Shown here one piece after another: positions 14,024 through 23,232 of a DNA stretch of 50,859 nt. Source of the stretch: Bacillota bacterium (lineage in GTDB: Bacteria > Bacillota > Clostridia > Saccharofermentanales > DTU023); assembly GCA_023622515.1 (NCBI GenBank), contig JAMNZB010000055.1, forward strand, positions 1-50,859, given 5' to 3'. The number at the start of each line of letters is the position of its first letter. Within the stretch, counting starts at the first letter, position 1. The notes beneath the pieces were generated by a model. It saw nothing but the letters and a program-made list of their open reading frames with translations. It did not search any database and was not told the origin of the DNA. The translations under genes and the position numbers were made by a program.

Positions 14024-16112
14024 TTTTCTCCTTTGGATATTGAACCCTTTCGTGAAAGTAGCCGGTATAGACTTGCAAGAAAGCCTGCATAATTTTATCG
14101 ACATCGGCAAAACCGAGTCCGGAATTCTTTAACTGATTTTGTTCCAACTTGATTTTAAAGACTGAGCGAATCATCTCAGCTACATCTTCCATATTATTTG
14201 ATTTTACAGATTTAACCGCTGCTTCTGTTGAGTCAGCTAACATAACGACCGCTGATTCCGGCGATGAGGGTAATTGGCCTTTATAGCGAAAGTCTTCCGG
14301 ATTAGGGTCTTCCAAATTATTTTCTTTGGCATACTTCTTCGCCTTGCTGTAAAAATATCCCAGAACAGTTGTCCCATGGTGCTCAACAATAATATCTAAA
14401 ATCGGCTTCGGCAATCTGTATTTCTTGCCAAGGTCGAGACCGGCAAGGGTATGGCGTGTAATAATTTTAGTACTTTCTTCCGGAGGCAGTTGGTCATGCA
14501 TATTCCCATCATTCTGGTTTTCTGAAAAATAGGCAGGATTTTCCAACTTGCCGATATCATGATAATAAGCACCGACTCGACAAATCATGGCATCTGCACC
14601 AATTGCTTCTGCTGCGGCATCCGCCAGGTTGGCAACCATCATCGAATGCTGGGAAGTTCCCGGGGCTTCCAAAAATAGTCTTTTCATTAGGGGATGACCC
14701 GGTTGTGATAGTTCAATCAAGCCTGTTGGTGAGACAACGTTAAAAAGCATTTCAATCAAAGGCATTAGACCAATTGCTCCAACAACGGAAAGCACTGCCG
14801 AAATAACACCGGATGCAATAGTAATGCCCGCAGAAACATAACTTCCACCCTGCATCAAGGTAAAGGAAAGACCGGATAGAAGGTTAACGAGCCCAATAGC
14901 AATAATGAGTTTGGCAAATTTATCCTGAGATACCAGGTCTTGGGTAAAGTGAGCGGCAAGCAGGCTCCCGCAGATTGCAACAACAATAAAAGCCGGATTA
15001 AAGTTAACTAAAGGTAAAGTAAGGACGATAAGGGACATGGTTACGACCACGGCTGTCCTGTAACCAAAATAAGTGCTGATAATGACCGCTGTAAAATACA
15101 CAGGAGGTCCTACCTGAAAGTCTTGACCCAAATATGCCGAAACAACTAAGGGTAAAAACATGGCGGTCAAAATAGTAAGGGTATTTCTATTAAAGCCAAT
15201 TAAACCTTTTTCAAAATTTTCCAGATAGAGGGAAAGAATAAACATGACGATTAAAACAAGAATTGCCTGGCCGGCTAAAATGTCATAGTCGATTGACTTA
15301 GAGTCTAAAAGGTTTAAGTCTTTCAGAATGGCGTAGATATCTTCAGAAATTATTTGTCCCGCCGAAACAATCCGACTCCCTCTGTTGACTAGGATGGGAT
15401 TTTGCATAACACGCTCGTACGCATCATTCATGGCGTTCAGCGTTGCTTCTTCATTAAACACAAGATTTGTTTTCAAAACATGCTGCAGAATCCTTTTTAC
15501 ATAGTTCAGGTCTGCTGAATATTGGTCAATAGAAGATTGGAATTGCTCCAGTTGCAAATTAATCAGATTGTTCAGTTCTTTACCGGGAACAGCGCCCTTC
15601 ATAATAACATCCGCAGTGGATACGCTGCGTGTGCGAAGAGAAGAAAAACGGCTTTGCGACATTGTGAGAAAATATTCAATATCTTCGACTGAAAGAAAAT
15701 ATTCGCTTTTTGAAGAAAGTTCTTCATAAATTGCTGCTGCCATCTGCTTGTGATTCGCTTCACCCTCACTTATGTCCTTGTCAGCCTCCATCTCTTTTAA
15801 TTCTGTTCGCTTGTTGGAGTAATACACAAAAAAATCGGTCACACGCTCCAGAGAAGCTTTGCTTAGCTCTTCCGACCGGGAATAAACATCGGCGACTTGA
15901 CTTCTTGCCTCAGAGGCTCTCCTTTCGGAAGCATTGCGGTCTACTACAGTCCGCGGCGCTTCGATATCTACCGGACTTACATCGTTTACATGCAAACTGT
16001 ATTGTTTTGGGCGCGACCCCCAATAAATGAGCGAAAGCGTAGCCAAAAAAACAACTATAAACAGAACAATATAAGTACCTTTCTCTGAGATTTTTCTCAA
16101 AAACTTATCCAT
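13983..16112 (-). CDS. pgpH: PgpH-type 7TM-HD cyclic-di-AMP phosphodiesterase
   Basis: 709-residue membrane protein. After an N-terminal TM helix (about 13-33) comes an extracellular 7TMR-HDED region to roughly residue 285, a set of seven TM helices (about 290-490), and a cytoplasmic HD domain with HSMMVANLADAAAEA, YYHDIGKLENP, HTLAGLDLGKKY and EHHGTT. The HD residues for two metals are present. In Bacillota such proteins hydrolyse c-di-AMP and tune osmotic and wall homeostasis. ATG 16112 overlaps the phoH stop by 8 bp and has GGAAG before it. The order phoH-pgpH-ybeY-era is common among Bacillota. Confidence 0.9.
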   Translation of the reverse strand: MDKFLRKISEKGTYIVLFIVVFLATLSLIYWGSRPKQYSLHVNDVSPVDIEAPRTVVDRNASERRASEARSQVADVYSRSEELSKASLERVTDFFVYYSNKRTELKEMEADKDISEGEANHKQMAAAIYEELSSKSEYFLSVEDIEYFLTMSQSRFSSLRTRSVSTADVIMKGAVPGKELNNLINLQLEQFQSSIDQYSADLNYVKRILQHVLKTNLVFNEEATLNAMNDAYERVMQNPILVNRGSRIVSAGQIISEDIYAILKDLNLLDSKSIDYDILAGQAILVLIVMFILSLYLENFEKGLIGFNRNTLTILTAMFLPLVVSAYLGQDFQVGPPVYFTAVIISTYFGYRTAVVVTMSLIVLTLPLVNFNPAFIVVAICGSLLAAHFTQDLVSQDKFAKLIIAIGLVNLLSGLSFTLMQGGSYVSAGITIASGVISAVLSVVGAIGLMPLIEMLFNVVSPTGLIELSQPGHPLMKRLFLEAPGTSQHSMMVANLADAAAEAIGADAMICRVGAYYHDIGKLENPAYFSENQNDGNMHDQLPPEESTKIITRHTLAGLDLGKKYRLPKPILDIIVEHHGTTVLGYFYSKAKKYAKENNLEDPNPEDFRYKGQLPSSPESAVVMLADSTEAAVKSVKSNNMEDVAEMIRSVFKIKLEQNQLKNSGLGFADVDKIMQAFLQVYTGYFHERVQYPKEKNEKSEHYNLEPAK

Positions 16113-17100
16113 TGCTTTTCTTCCATTTCTGCATGTGCGGGCCTTTTTTGTTTTTTTCTTCATCTTTTTCATAGGCAGCAATTATTTTTTGAACTAAAGG
16201 ATTGCGCACGACATCATTTTTATCCAATTCAACAAAAGATATACCTGCGACGCCATGTAAGATCCGCTTCATATCAATAAGCCCGCTTCTCCTCTCACGC
16301 GGCAAGTCGATTTGCGTAATATCTCCGGTGACAACCACCTTGGAGTGAAAGCCTATTCTTGTCAAGAACATTTTCATCTGCTCAGGACTAGTGTTTTGGG
16401 CCTCGTCTAAAATAATATAAGAATCATCTAACGTTCGCCCCCGCATATAGGCCAGAGGAGAGATTTCTATGGTGCCTTTTTCTATGCTTCTGGCAAATTG
16501 GTCTGCCCCTAAAAGTTCATATAGTGCATCATACAAAGGACGCATATAGGGATCGACCTTACTCTGCAAATCTCCCGGTAAAAAGCCGAGGTTTTCTCCG
16601 GCTTCAACAGCCGGTCTGGTCAAGATAATACGTGAGACCTCGTGGGCTCGAAAAGCTCTTACCGCCATGGCTACAGCCAAAAAAGTCTTTCCTGTGCCTG
16701 CCGGCCCGATTGCGAAGGTTAGTTCATTCTTCGCCATAGCCTCTGTGTATAAGGCTTGTCCCCTGGTTTTCGGTCGGACCGGCCGCCCCTTAGCGCTTAC
16801 ACAAATGACTTCCCCATTGCTCGGATTATAGGTTTTCTCCCTGTCTTCCGATGCGGCCAGTATAAGCTGCTTTACCTGACGCTCAGAGATGCTGCCTTCT
16901 TTGTGGTATATATCAAGTAAAATTCGCCAAATTACTTCCGCTTGCTCACCAGATAAGTCATCTCCCTTAATCAGCAAACCATCATTTGATAAGGTCGTAT
17001 CGACACAAAAAGCATCGTCAATCAAGGAGGCGTACGTATTTAAAACTCCCATAAGAGCAAAAGCTTCATCAGTATTATCAAGTATAATTTTTCTTTGCAT
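16105..17100 (-). CDS. phoH: PhoH-family ATPase
   Basis: 331-residue cytoplasmic ATPase with the PhoH core from about residue 110: RGQALYTEAM, Walker A GPAGTGKTFLAV, LTRPAVEAGENLGFLPGD and Walker B YIILDEAQN, then VTGDITQIDLPR. It is a single-domain PhoH without PIN. Its role is thought to lie in RNA metabolism, as an NTPase next to ybeY and era, but the exact reaction is unsettled. ATG 17100 is preferred because GAGG lies 4 nt upstream; ATG 17130 lacks a site. An extended -10 (TGgTATAAT) overlaps the end of the preceding gene, so phoH may have its own promoter. Confidence 0.9.
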   Translation of the reverse strand: MQRKIILDNTDEAFALMGVLNTYASLIDDAFCVDTTLSNDGLLIKGDDLSGEQAEVIWRILLDIYHKEGSISERQVKQLILAASEDREKTYNPSNGEVICVSAKGRPVRPKTRGQALYTEAMAKNELTFAIGPAGTGKTFLAVAMAVRAFRAHEVSRIILTRPAVEAGENLGFLPGDLQSKVDPYMRPLYDALYELLGADQFARSIEKGTIEISPLAYMRGRTLDDSYIILDEAQNTSPEQMKMFLTRIGFHSKVVVTGDITQIDLPRERRSGLIDMKRILHGVAGISFVELDKNDVVRNPLVQKIIAAYEKDEEKNKKGPHMQKWKKSNG

Positions 17101-17121
17101 GCTACCTCGTCTGTATCCTAA

Positions 17122-17166
17122 AAGAAGCATTCATTATTTAGCTTCTTTATTGATAGGGCTATTATA
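17122..17166 (-). promoter_or_regulatory. Possible internal promoter and hairpin before phoH
   Basis: On the minus strand TGgTATAAT (hexamer 17161-17166) is an extended -10 element at the rluD stop. Downstream lies an inverted repeat aagaagc (17122-17128) / gcttctt (17141-17147) followed by a few T, which could be a weak attenuator. Both assignments are tentative. Confidence 0.4.
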
Positions 17167-18082
17167 CCATTAGTTGCAGTTCCTTTTTAACACTCAAATA
17201 ATCCGCCGGCGGTTCCACAGTAAAAGTTCTTTCTTGCCCATTTCTGGGATCTTCAAAGGCAAGCAAACCACAATGCAGAGCTTGGCCGGTCAAGCCTAAG
17301 GATGCTCGTTTTCCCCCGTATACATCATCACCGATAATGGGCGTGCCAAGGTATTGTAAATGTACCCGTATCTGGTGGGTTCTGCCGGTCACCAGCCGGA
17401 TGAGTAACTCCGCACTGTTGGGGAAGCGCTCTATTATTTCAAAATAACTTAGGGCTTCTTTGCCATCCGCCAGCACAGCCATTTTTGTTCGTTCTTTCGG
17501 ATGGCGCCCTATTGGAGCATCGATGACTCCCCTCTTGCTTTTAGGCTGCCCCCAAACCAGGGCTAAATATTGCCTTGTCACTTTTCTTGCTTTAAAAAGT
17601 TCCTGAAGCTGCCTGTGAAAAGAATCGGTCTTAGCCACAAGAATAAGTCCTGTTGTCTCTTTATCTAAGCGATGCACTATTCCCTGGCGTGAATCTCCGC
17701 TCAAGCCGGATAAATTTCCTTGCGTATAATGTAAAAGAGCATTTACTAAGGTGCCGCTTATATTGCCGGGGCCGGGGTGAACCACCATGTGCCTCTCTTT
17801 ATTAATGACCAGCAAATCTTCGTCTTCATAAAGGACGGCTAAGGGTATGTTTTCTGCCTCAATTTTGATAGGCGAAATCTCTAAGCTCAGCTTTCTTTCA
17901 TCAACAAAAACCTCGTCATCTACCAAGACTTTCCGGGAGGGTTTGACCACGAGACCATTCAAGAGAATATCACCTTGTTCAATAAATTTTTTAATTTTAT
18001 TTCGCGAGCATTCTTGTAAAATCTTACTGACGTATATATCAATACGTTCTTGATCATATTCTTCAGAAACAATAAATAACAT
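17162..18082 (-). CDS. RluD-type ribosomal large subunit pseudouridine synthase
   Basis: 306-residue RluA/RluD family enzyme that isomerises uridines of 23S rRNA. An N-terminal S4 domain (about 10-70, with RNKIKKFIEQGDILLNG-like sequence) is followed by the catalytic domain: HMVVHPGPGN, the catalytic-Asp motif GIVHRLDKETTGL and GRTHQIRVHLQYLGTPIIGDDVYG. ATG 18082 is chosen because it follows the lspA stop and has AAGG 9 nt upstream; an ATG at 18121 lies inside lspA. The position directly after lspA is standard for Bacillota (lspA-rluD pair). Confidence 0.92.
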   Translation of the reverse strand: MLFIVSEEYDQERIDIYVSKILQECSRNKIKKFIEQGDILLNGLVVKPSRKVLVDDEVFVDERKLSLEISPIKIEAENIPLAVLYEDEDLLVINKERHMVVHPGPGNISGTLVNALLHYTQGNLSGLSGDSRQGIVHRLDKETTGLILVAKTDSFHRQLQELFKARKVTRQYLALVWGQPKSKRGVIDAPIGRHPKERTKMAVLADGKEALSYFEIIERFPNSAELLIRLVTGRTHQIRVHLQYLGTPIIGDDVYGGKRASLGLTGQALHCGLLAFEDPRNGQERTFTVEPPADYLSVKKELQLMV

Positions 18083-18096
18083 ACCTGCAATCCTTA

Positions 18097-18600
18097 CTAT
18101 TTTGCTGATTTTTTCTTGCATAAATATATGCTATCAATAAACTCGTCCATGGCTTGTTCATGAAATGAAAAGTACAGGATAAGGAGGAAGGTCCCTATAA
18201 CAATAGCCATATCAGCTATATTAAAGCTCGGAAAATACCAATGACCGAATTTAAAGGTAAGGAAATCAGTTACATAAGAAAAAACAAATCGATCAATTAA
18301 ATTACCCACACTACCGGCCAAAATTAAGCTTAGAAAATATTTTAATTTAGAATCACTAAGGCGGGTAAGTATCATAAGCAAAAAGAGCGTAGCTAGAAGC
18401 GAAACTATTTTTAGAAAGAAAGAGCCGGCTGCCTTATCTCCTAGAAAGCCCCAAGCCGCCCCTCTGTTCTCGACATAGGTTAAAGCAAAAAAGTTGCGGA
18501 TAATTATTACAGGCTCATTCCCTTTAATAAAATACTTTACAGCAAATTTTGTCAGCTGATCAAGGACAACAATTAAAATGGCTAGTAAGGTCATTCCCAT
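18097..18600 (-). CDS. lspA: Lipoprotein signal peptidase II
   Basis: 167-residue membrane aspartic peptidase that cleaves lipoprotein signal peptides after lipid modification. Four TM segments can be seen (about 3-20, 61-78, 86-104, 128-147). The catalytic dyad is Asp112 in VTDF and Asp130 in FNIAD, with GNLIDR (99-104) and ENRGAAWG as further family motifs. ATG 18600 overlaps the end of the upstream gene by 10 bp. The His-rich lipoprotein at the left window edge would be one of its substrates. Confidence 0.95.
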   Translation of the reverse strand: MGMTLLAILIVVLDQLTKFAVKYFIKGNEPVIIIRNFFALTYVENRGAAWGFLGDKAAGSFFLKIVSLLATLFLLMILTRLSDSKLKYFLSLILAGSVGNLIDRFVFSYVTDFLTFKFGHWYFPSFNIADMAIVIGTFLLILYFSFHEQAMDEFIDSIYLCKKKSAK

Positions 18601-20513
18601 AGGCTTAGCTCCTCTATATTCCGATAGGGGGCATAAGCCGGTGAACTTATGGTCCCTCGAACTCTGGAAGAAAGCAATAAGCCCTGTCGGGCAAAAAACA
18701 GCTCAAAAATCCGTATGTCTTCTATCATCTCATAGATGGAGCGATAAGAATTGCGAATGGTATCCGCAGACAAGCCGGAATCTTCAAGATCCCATTGATA
18801 GAAGAATCCGGGGCTTAATAGGCCTTCTTGGGTAAAATAATTTGAAAAGAAAGTGAACTGCGAACTAATCTTGCCAAGCTCGATATTTAGAGTGCGATAA
18901 TCTGTGGGATAAGACAATTCGACACAGGCTAACAAAAAGTCATATTCACCCCTCTGAGCAAAGGCAGCATATTCATCTTCACTTAACCAAATGAGCTCAG
19001 GCCTGGCTCCCAAATTGGTAAACAGCCGTTTAACATCAGACATAATTTCCCGATTAAAGCCATTAGAAACAGCAGCCAGGACTATTTTTTCATCTTTAAT
19101 TTCCGCTTTTAAGTTATGCCAATCAGAAGTCGGGATGCCTGTATCCTGATAATATACAGCATACTTTCTCCGCCAATCCCGCATGCTATGGGGAAAAGGC
19201 AGTTGTGACTTCAGAGGGTTGTTTTTTGTTGTAAGAGCCATGGCATGACGGAATTGCCTGCATAGATTTATGTCGGAAAAGATATAGTTGGGGGAATGAC
19301 CACTTAATAAGAAATAGAACTCTCTTGTCTCCTGGGCAACGGTGTGGATATTTTGTTGTAAAGCCATATTATGAAAAATTTCTTTTTCTACGAGAAGGAC
19401 ATCAATTTGTCCTTCTGTATAAGCCGTTAAGGCTGAATCAAAGCTGGGAAAGGCCTCCACTTTCAATTCGCTTATATTGCGTTTAGACCGGGAACTGGGA
19501 AGTAGATATAATACCTTTGTTTCTTGACTTTCTTTCTCCCCTTCTCCTGCTCCTGCATCTTCTTCTCCTTCTCCGACATCTTCTTCTGGCTCCCCTTCAT
19601 CTCCGCTTTCCTCCGGAAGCTTAGTGGTCACTTCTGAGTCCTCCTCAATAGCTTGATTCCCGCTCAAAGGCGAAGAAACCGGTCGCATTTCCATGACATA
19701 AGGCCCAATTCCGGGAATTGGGTCAAGGGAAAACTTTTCCGTATATTCTTTGGGAATGAGGGGTAAACAAAGTACCCAGGGCAGCCTTTCGGCATGTTCT
19801 TCCAAATAAATGACAAAGCTTGACTCATCAATGACTTCAATTAGGCGAATTGCACGTAAGGCATTTTGCCCGTAAGGATCTGTCTCTAAAAAAGAAAAAT
19901 ACTCCGCTTGCTCAGTCATAGTGAAAGCGGTTGGTCCATCCTCGGAGTCCGGGTCGCCGCTTGCCGGCAGGGACTCTTGCCAATCATCAGCGATGGGTTC
20001 AGAAGAATCCCTGAATGTGATAAAGTGACTCGGCAGAAAGTCAGCAGGGCTCAAGCTCGCTGGGGCCGGAAACTCATCTCCCACAGGAAGGGGTTGATGT
20101 GCGTAAAGACCATAGCCCTTAGAGGCTAAATATTGTTCAAGATAAAATCGATAATATAGGATAGAGTAGGCAGCATCTTCAGCATGTAGCGGCTCTTTAT
20201 GGCTAAAGCTTTCATCTTTACGCAAAGAAATATAAAGGGCAAGATGATTGTCGGACCACATCGCCTCTGCCGCTAAATCCTTCCGCAGCATTTCCTGGTC
20301 ATCAATCATAAACAAACCCCGATATACCAAAGACATAATGGCCTGACCACTAAAGTCAAATGTACTTAAAGGGTTAAGATGCTGACGGTCCAGGAAAGCT
20401 AAAACTAAGCTTGTCTCCTCAGCTGCTGTGGAAAAAACAGGCAGTGATAATAGGCTAAGTATCAAAATTAAGCCACATGTAACAAATACTTTAACAACTT
20501 TTTTCTTACACAC
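18591..20513 (-). CDS. Family 5 extracellular solute-binding protein (peptide/nickel type), divergent
   Basis: 640-residue exported protein. Residues 1-30 form a signal peptide ending VFSTAAEE; there is no lipobox Cys. The SBP5 fold is suggested by LNPLSTFDFSGQAIMSLVYRGL-like start (seen as LVYRGLFMIDD), the phrase LRKDESFSHKEPLHAEDAAYS and GIGPYVM. Two acidic, low-complexity insertions interrupt it: about 168-195 and 289-331 (runs of Glu, Gly, Asp). It starts at GTG 20513 with only a weak site. No permease or ATPase is adjacent; instead it heads the lspA-rluD-phoH operon. It may therefore not be a transporter subunit at all; ligand unknown. Confidence 0.65.
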   Translation of the reverse strand: MCKKKVVKVFVTCGLILILSLLSLPVFSTAAEETSLVLAFLDRQHLNPLSTFDFSGQAIMSLVYRGLFMIDDQEMLRKDLAAEAMWSDNHLALYISLRKDESFSHKEPLHAEDAAYSILYYRFYLEQYLASKGYGLYAHQPLPVGDEFPAPASLSPADFLPSHFITFRDSSEPIADDWQESLPASGDPDSEDGPTAFTMTEQAEYFSFLETDPYGQNALRAIRLIEVIDESSFVIYLEEHAERLPWVLCLPLIPKEYTEKFSLDPIPGIGPYVMEMRPVSSPLSGNQAIEEDSEVTTKLPEESGDEGEPEEDVGEGEEDAGAGEGEKESQETKVLYLLPSSRSKRNISELKVEAFPSFDSALTAYTEGQIDVLLVEKEIFHNMALQQNIHTVAQETREFYFLLSGHSPNYIFSDINLCRQFRHAMALTTKNNPLKSQLPFPHSMRDWRRKYAVYYQDTGIPTSDWHNLKAEIKDEKIVLAAVSNGFNREIMSDVKRLFTNLGARPELIWLSEDEYAAFAQRGEYDFLLACVELSYPTDYRTLNIELGKISSQFTFFSNYFTQEGLLSPGFFYQWDLEDSGLSADTIRNSYRSIYEMIEDIRIFELFFARQGLLLSSRVRGTISSPAYAPYRNIEELSLWE

Positions 20514-20530
20514 AAGTCCCTAACATCCTT

Positions 20531-20562
20531 TTATGACTTTTTATGACTTTCGCTCCATTGTA
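20531..20562 (-). promoter_or_regulatory. Promoter and tandem repeat before the solute-binding protein
   Basis: On the minus strand TGaTACAAT (hexamer 20557-20562) is an extended -10 box with a T-rich sequence 17 bp upstream. Just downstream the 10-mer ttatgacttt occurs twice in tandem (20531-20550) within the presumed 5' leader. Confidence 0.5.
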
Positions 20563-20581
20563 TCACACTATAAATGGCTAT

Positions 20582-20614
20582 AAAAAAAGAGGGGCTATCA
20601 ACGGACAGCCCCTC
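20582..20614 (-). terminator. Intrinsic terminator of RNase Y transcript
   Basis: Perfect 8-bp stem GAGGGGCT / AGCCCCTC with a 10-nt loop followed by TTTTTTT on the minus strand, 25 bp after the rny stop codon. It separates rny from the following operon. Confidence 0.92.
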
Positions 20615-20638
20615 TCTATGTAATCGTTATTTTGCAAA

Positions 20639-22210
20639 CTATTTAGCGTAATCTATTACCCTGCTTTCGCGAATTAATTGAACTTTAATTTGGCCGGGAT
20701 AGCTCAACTCGGTTTCTATTAATTTTGCCATATCATGAGCGGTCAAAATCATTTCATCATCTGTGATGTTCTCCGGTTGAACCATAACACGAATTTCGCG
20801 TCCGGCCTGCACAGCGTAGCTTTTTTCAACGCCGGCAAAAGAATTAGCAATGTCTTCCAGTTTTTCAATCCTCTTGATATAGGTTTCAATATTCTCATGT
20901 CGGGCACCCGGTCTGGCTGCAGAAATTGCATCTGCCGCACAAACGATACTCGAAATTAGATACTCTGCCTCTACGTCGCCATGATGCGATTCAATAGCAT
21001 TAACAACAACATCATTTTCCTGATATTTTCTTGCCAAATCAGCACCAATTTCAATGTGGGATCCCTCTACATCAAAGTCGATAGCCTTGCCTAAGTCATG
21101 CAAGAGACCGGCTCGTTTTGCCAGACCTACGTCAAGACCGAGCTCCGCAGCCATTGCACCACTTAAGTGGCAGACTTCAATAGAGTGTTTTAGCACATTT
21201 TGCCCATAACTGGTTCTGTACTTCATATGACCAAGGAGCTTAACAATCTCCGGATGTAAGCCAACCACACCTGTTTCAAACACAGCTTGTTCACCGGCTT
21301 CCTTAATGGATTGTTCAACTTCCTTCTGCGCTTTATTCACCATTTCCTCGATACGAGCCGGGTGAATTCTTCCATCAAAAACCAACTTTTCAATAGCAAT
21401 TCTGGCAATTTCACGTCTTATCGGATTAAAACTGGAGAGAATTACCGCTTCCGGTGTATCATCAATAACCAGGTCTACCCCTGTTAAGCTTTCAATAGTT
21501 CGAATGTTTCGACCTTCACGGCCAATGATTCGCCCTTTCATTTCTTCATTCGGCAGAGAAACAACCGACACGGTTGCATCACTGACAAAATCAGAAGCAT
21601 ACCTTTGGATGGAGGAAACAATGATTTCTTTTGCCTTCAAATCGGCTGTATCCCTTGCTTCTTCTTCCATTTTCCGGACAAGTACAGCCAAATCATGCGT
21701 TAACTCTTCTCTTGCTTTTGTCATTACGCGTTCTTCCGCTTCTTGACTGGAGAGGTTGGCAATACGCTCTAATTCTAGACGTTGCTCTTCTTCCGCATTT
21801 TTCAAGTTTGCCTCACGATCTTTGATGTGGCGTAGTCGATTGTCTATATCCCTATCTTTATTATCCAGTTCCTTATTTCGCCTGTCTAACTGTTCACTCC
21901 GCTGATATAAGCGATTTTCTTCATTGTTTAATTCATGTCTTCTTTCGCGAACATCACTGTCAAGTTCCAATTTAGCTTTATGTAACTCTTCTTTGGCTTG
22001 GATTAACAATTCGCGTTTTCTGTTTTCAGCAGATTTTTCCGCATCAGCAATTGTTTTTTCAGACTCTTCCTTAATCCGGATTCGCTCTTTTTCCAAGGCC
22101 TGGCTTTCTTTATCTAAACCTTTTTTATGGTAGGAAACAAGGATTATAAAACTCACAAAGGCACCAAGTGCTAGACCAAATATCAAAAATAGCCATTCTA
22201 TGGTAATCAC
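20639..22210 (-). CDS. rny: Ribonuclease Y
   Basis: 523-residue membrane-anchored endoribonuclease that initiates mRNA decay in Bacillota. Order: N-terminal TM helix (about 5-27), a long charged coiled coil (about 30-200), KH domain with [15 protein letters not shown] and [13 protein letters not shown] domain with [15 protein letters not shown] and [10 protein letters not shown], and a conserved C-terminal end RVIDYAK. Length is typical. The start is uncertain: GTG 22210 overlaps the GGGGGTGA ribosome-binding sequence itself, and no ATG, GTG or TTG lies at ideal spacing in frame. It is transcribed from a TTGACA/TACAAT promoter and ends at a strong terminator, so it is monocistronic. Confidence 0.95.
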   Translation of the reverse strand: MITIEWLFLIFGLALGAFVSFIILVSYHKKGLDKESQALEKERIRIKEESEKTIADAEKSAENRKRELLIQAKEELHKAKLELDSDVRERRHELNNEENRLYQRSEQLDRRNKELDNKDRDIDNRLRHIKDREANLKNAEEEQRLELERIANLSSQEAEERVMTKAREELTHDLAVLVRKMEEEARDTADLKAKEIIVSSIQRYASDFVSDATVSVVSLPNEEMKGRIIGREGRNIRTIESLTGVDLVIDDTPEAVILSSFNPIRREIARIAIEKLVFDGRIHPARIEEMVNKAQKEVEQSIKEAGEQAVFETGVVGLHPEIVKLLGHMKYRTSYGQNVLKHSIEVCHLSGAMAAELGLDVGLAKRAGLLHDLGKAIDFDVEGSHIEIGADLARKYQENDVVVNAIESHHGDVEAEYLISSIVCAADAISAARPGARHENIETYIKRIEKLEDIANSFAGVEKSYAVQAGREIRVMVQPENITDDEMILTAHDMAKLIETELSYPGQIKVQLIRESRVIDYAK

Positions 22211-22225
22211 CCCCTATATTAAATT

Positions 22226-22249
22226 TTCAAGTTGCACTTCAAGTTGCAC
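22226..22249. repeat. Perfect 12-bp tandem repeat in the rny leader
   Basis: ttcaagttgcac occurs twice without a gap (22226-22237 and 22238-22249), inside the 5' untranslated region implied by the rny promoter. Confidence 0.85.
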
Positions 22250-22271
22250 ATTAACGAATTGTACGTCTATT

Positions 22272-22300
22272 ATTGTATTGTTAGTAAATTCTATTGTCAA
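22272..22300 (-). promoter_or_regulatory. Promoter of rny
   Basis: On the minus strand TTGACA (22295-22300), a 17-bp spacer and TACAAT (22272-22277): a near-consensus housekeeping promoter giving a leader of about 55 nt. Confidence 0.85.
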
Positions 22301-22338
22301 TCAAGCGGGCTTAACAAACTTTGAAGGGAGAATTCATT

Positions 22339-23232
22339 TTGCAACACTTTGAACTCGTCGTTACAGAAAAATATGCGGGCCAGACGATAAAAGAAAGTTT
22401 GAGAAATCATTTTCAAATGTCTGCACGCTACATGAGAAAGGTAAGCCGTCTTGGCCAGGTTTTTCTTAATGGCAAAGAAGCAAAACTTTGGTTTCCAGTC
22501 GCAAAAGGTGATCTTTTAGAGCTCTTCATACAAGAAAGAGAAAGCAAATTGACTTTAAACTTTCCGGATGACCAAAAACCCTTATTTATTAACGAGGATT
22601 TTTTTGCCATCAGTAAAAAACCGGGGCAAGTTGTTCATCCTTGCCTTAACCCTTCCCTGGAAGATCTTTGCAGTCTGCTATCCGACAAGCCCTTGCATCC
22701 GGTCCACCGCCTGGATCGGGATACCAGCGGACTTGTTCTCATTGCATTAAACGGATATACCCACCATAGTCTGAGCCGGCAAACAATAGAGAAAAAGTAT
22801 TTGGCTATTGTCCATGGGAAGCCTCAAAGAAGTGAGGGCATCATTGAGGCGCCAATCGCTCGTTCAAAAACCAGTATTATTGAACGAGCGATTGATGCCG
22901 AAGGGAAATATGCCAAAACGTCTTATCGCCTGCTATCGTCAAATGCAAATAACGACTATTCCTTGCTGGAGTGTATCCTCCATACAGGCAGGACACATCA
23001 AATACGAGTTCATATGAAGCATTTAGGCCACCCCCTTATAGCCGATACTTTATATGGCTACAACAATGAGGAGGATAAAGAGATGGACCGACAGGCACTC
23101 CATGCCTATTACCTGAGCTTTGACGAGCCTAAAAGTAAAAAGCGGATCACCCTTCGGGACCCGCTTCCTTATGACATGAAAAAGTTTCTCAAAGATAAAA
23201 GAGTGGCTATCCCCGAAGAACTTTTAGCCTAG
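22339..23232 (+). CDS. RluA-family pseudouridine synthase
   Basis: 297-residue pseudouridine synthase of the RluA/RluD type, distinct from the copy at 17.2 kb. It has an S4-like N-terminal part (MSARYMRKVSRLGQVFLNGK region), AISKKPGQVVHP, the catalytic motif HPVHRLDRDTSGL, and GRTHQIRVHMKHLGHPLIADTLYGY. The RNA target cannot be told from sequence. I choose TTG 22339 as start because AAGGGAG lies 8 nt before it; a TTG at 22321 would include that site. It is transcribed divergently from rny and its end overlaps fchA by 9 bp convergently. Confidence 0.88.
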   Translation: MQHFELVVTEKYAGQTIKESLRNHFQMSARYMRKVSRLGQVFLNGKEAKLWFPVAKGDLLELFIQERESKLTLNFPDDQKPLFINEDFFAISKKPGQVVHPCLNPSLEDLCSLLSDKPLHPVHRLDRDTSGLVLIALNGYTHHSLSRQTIEKKYLAIVHGKPQRSEGIIEAPIARSKTSIIERAIDAEGKYAKTSYRLLSSNANNDYSLLECILHTGRTHQIRVHMKHLGHPLIADTLYGYNNEEDKEMDRQALHAYYLSFDEPKSKKRITLRDPLPYDMKKFLKDKRVAIPEELLA

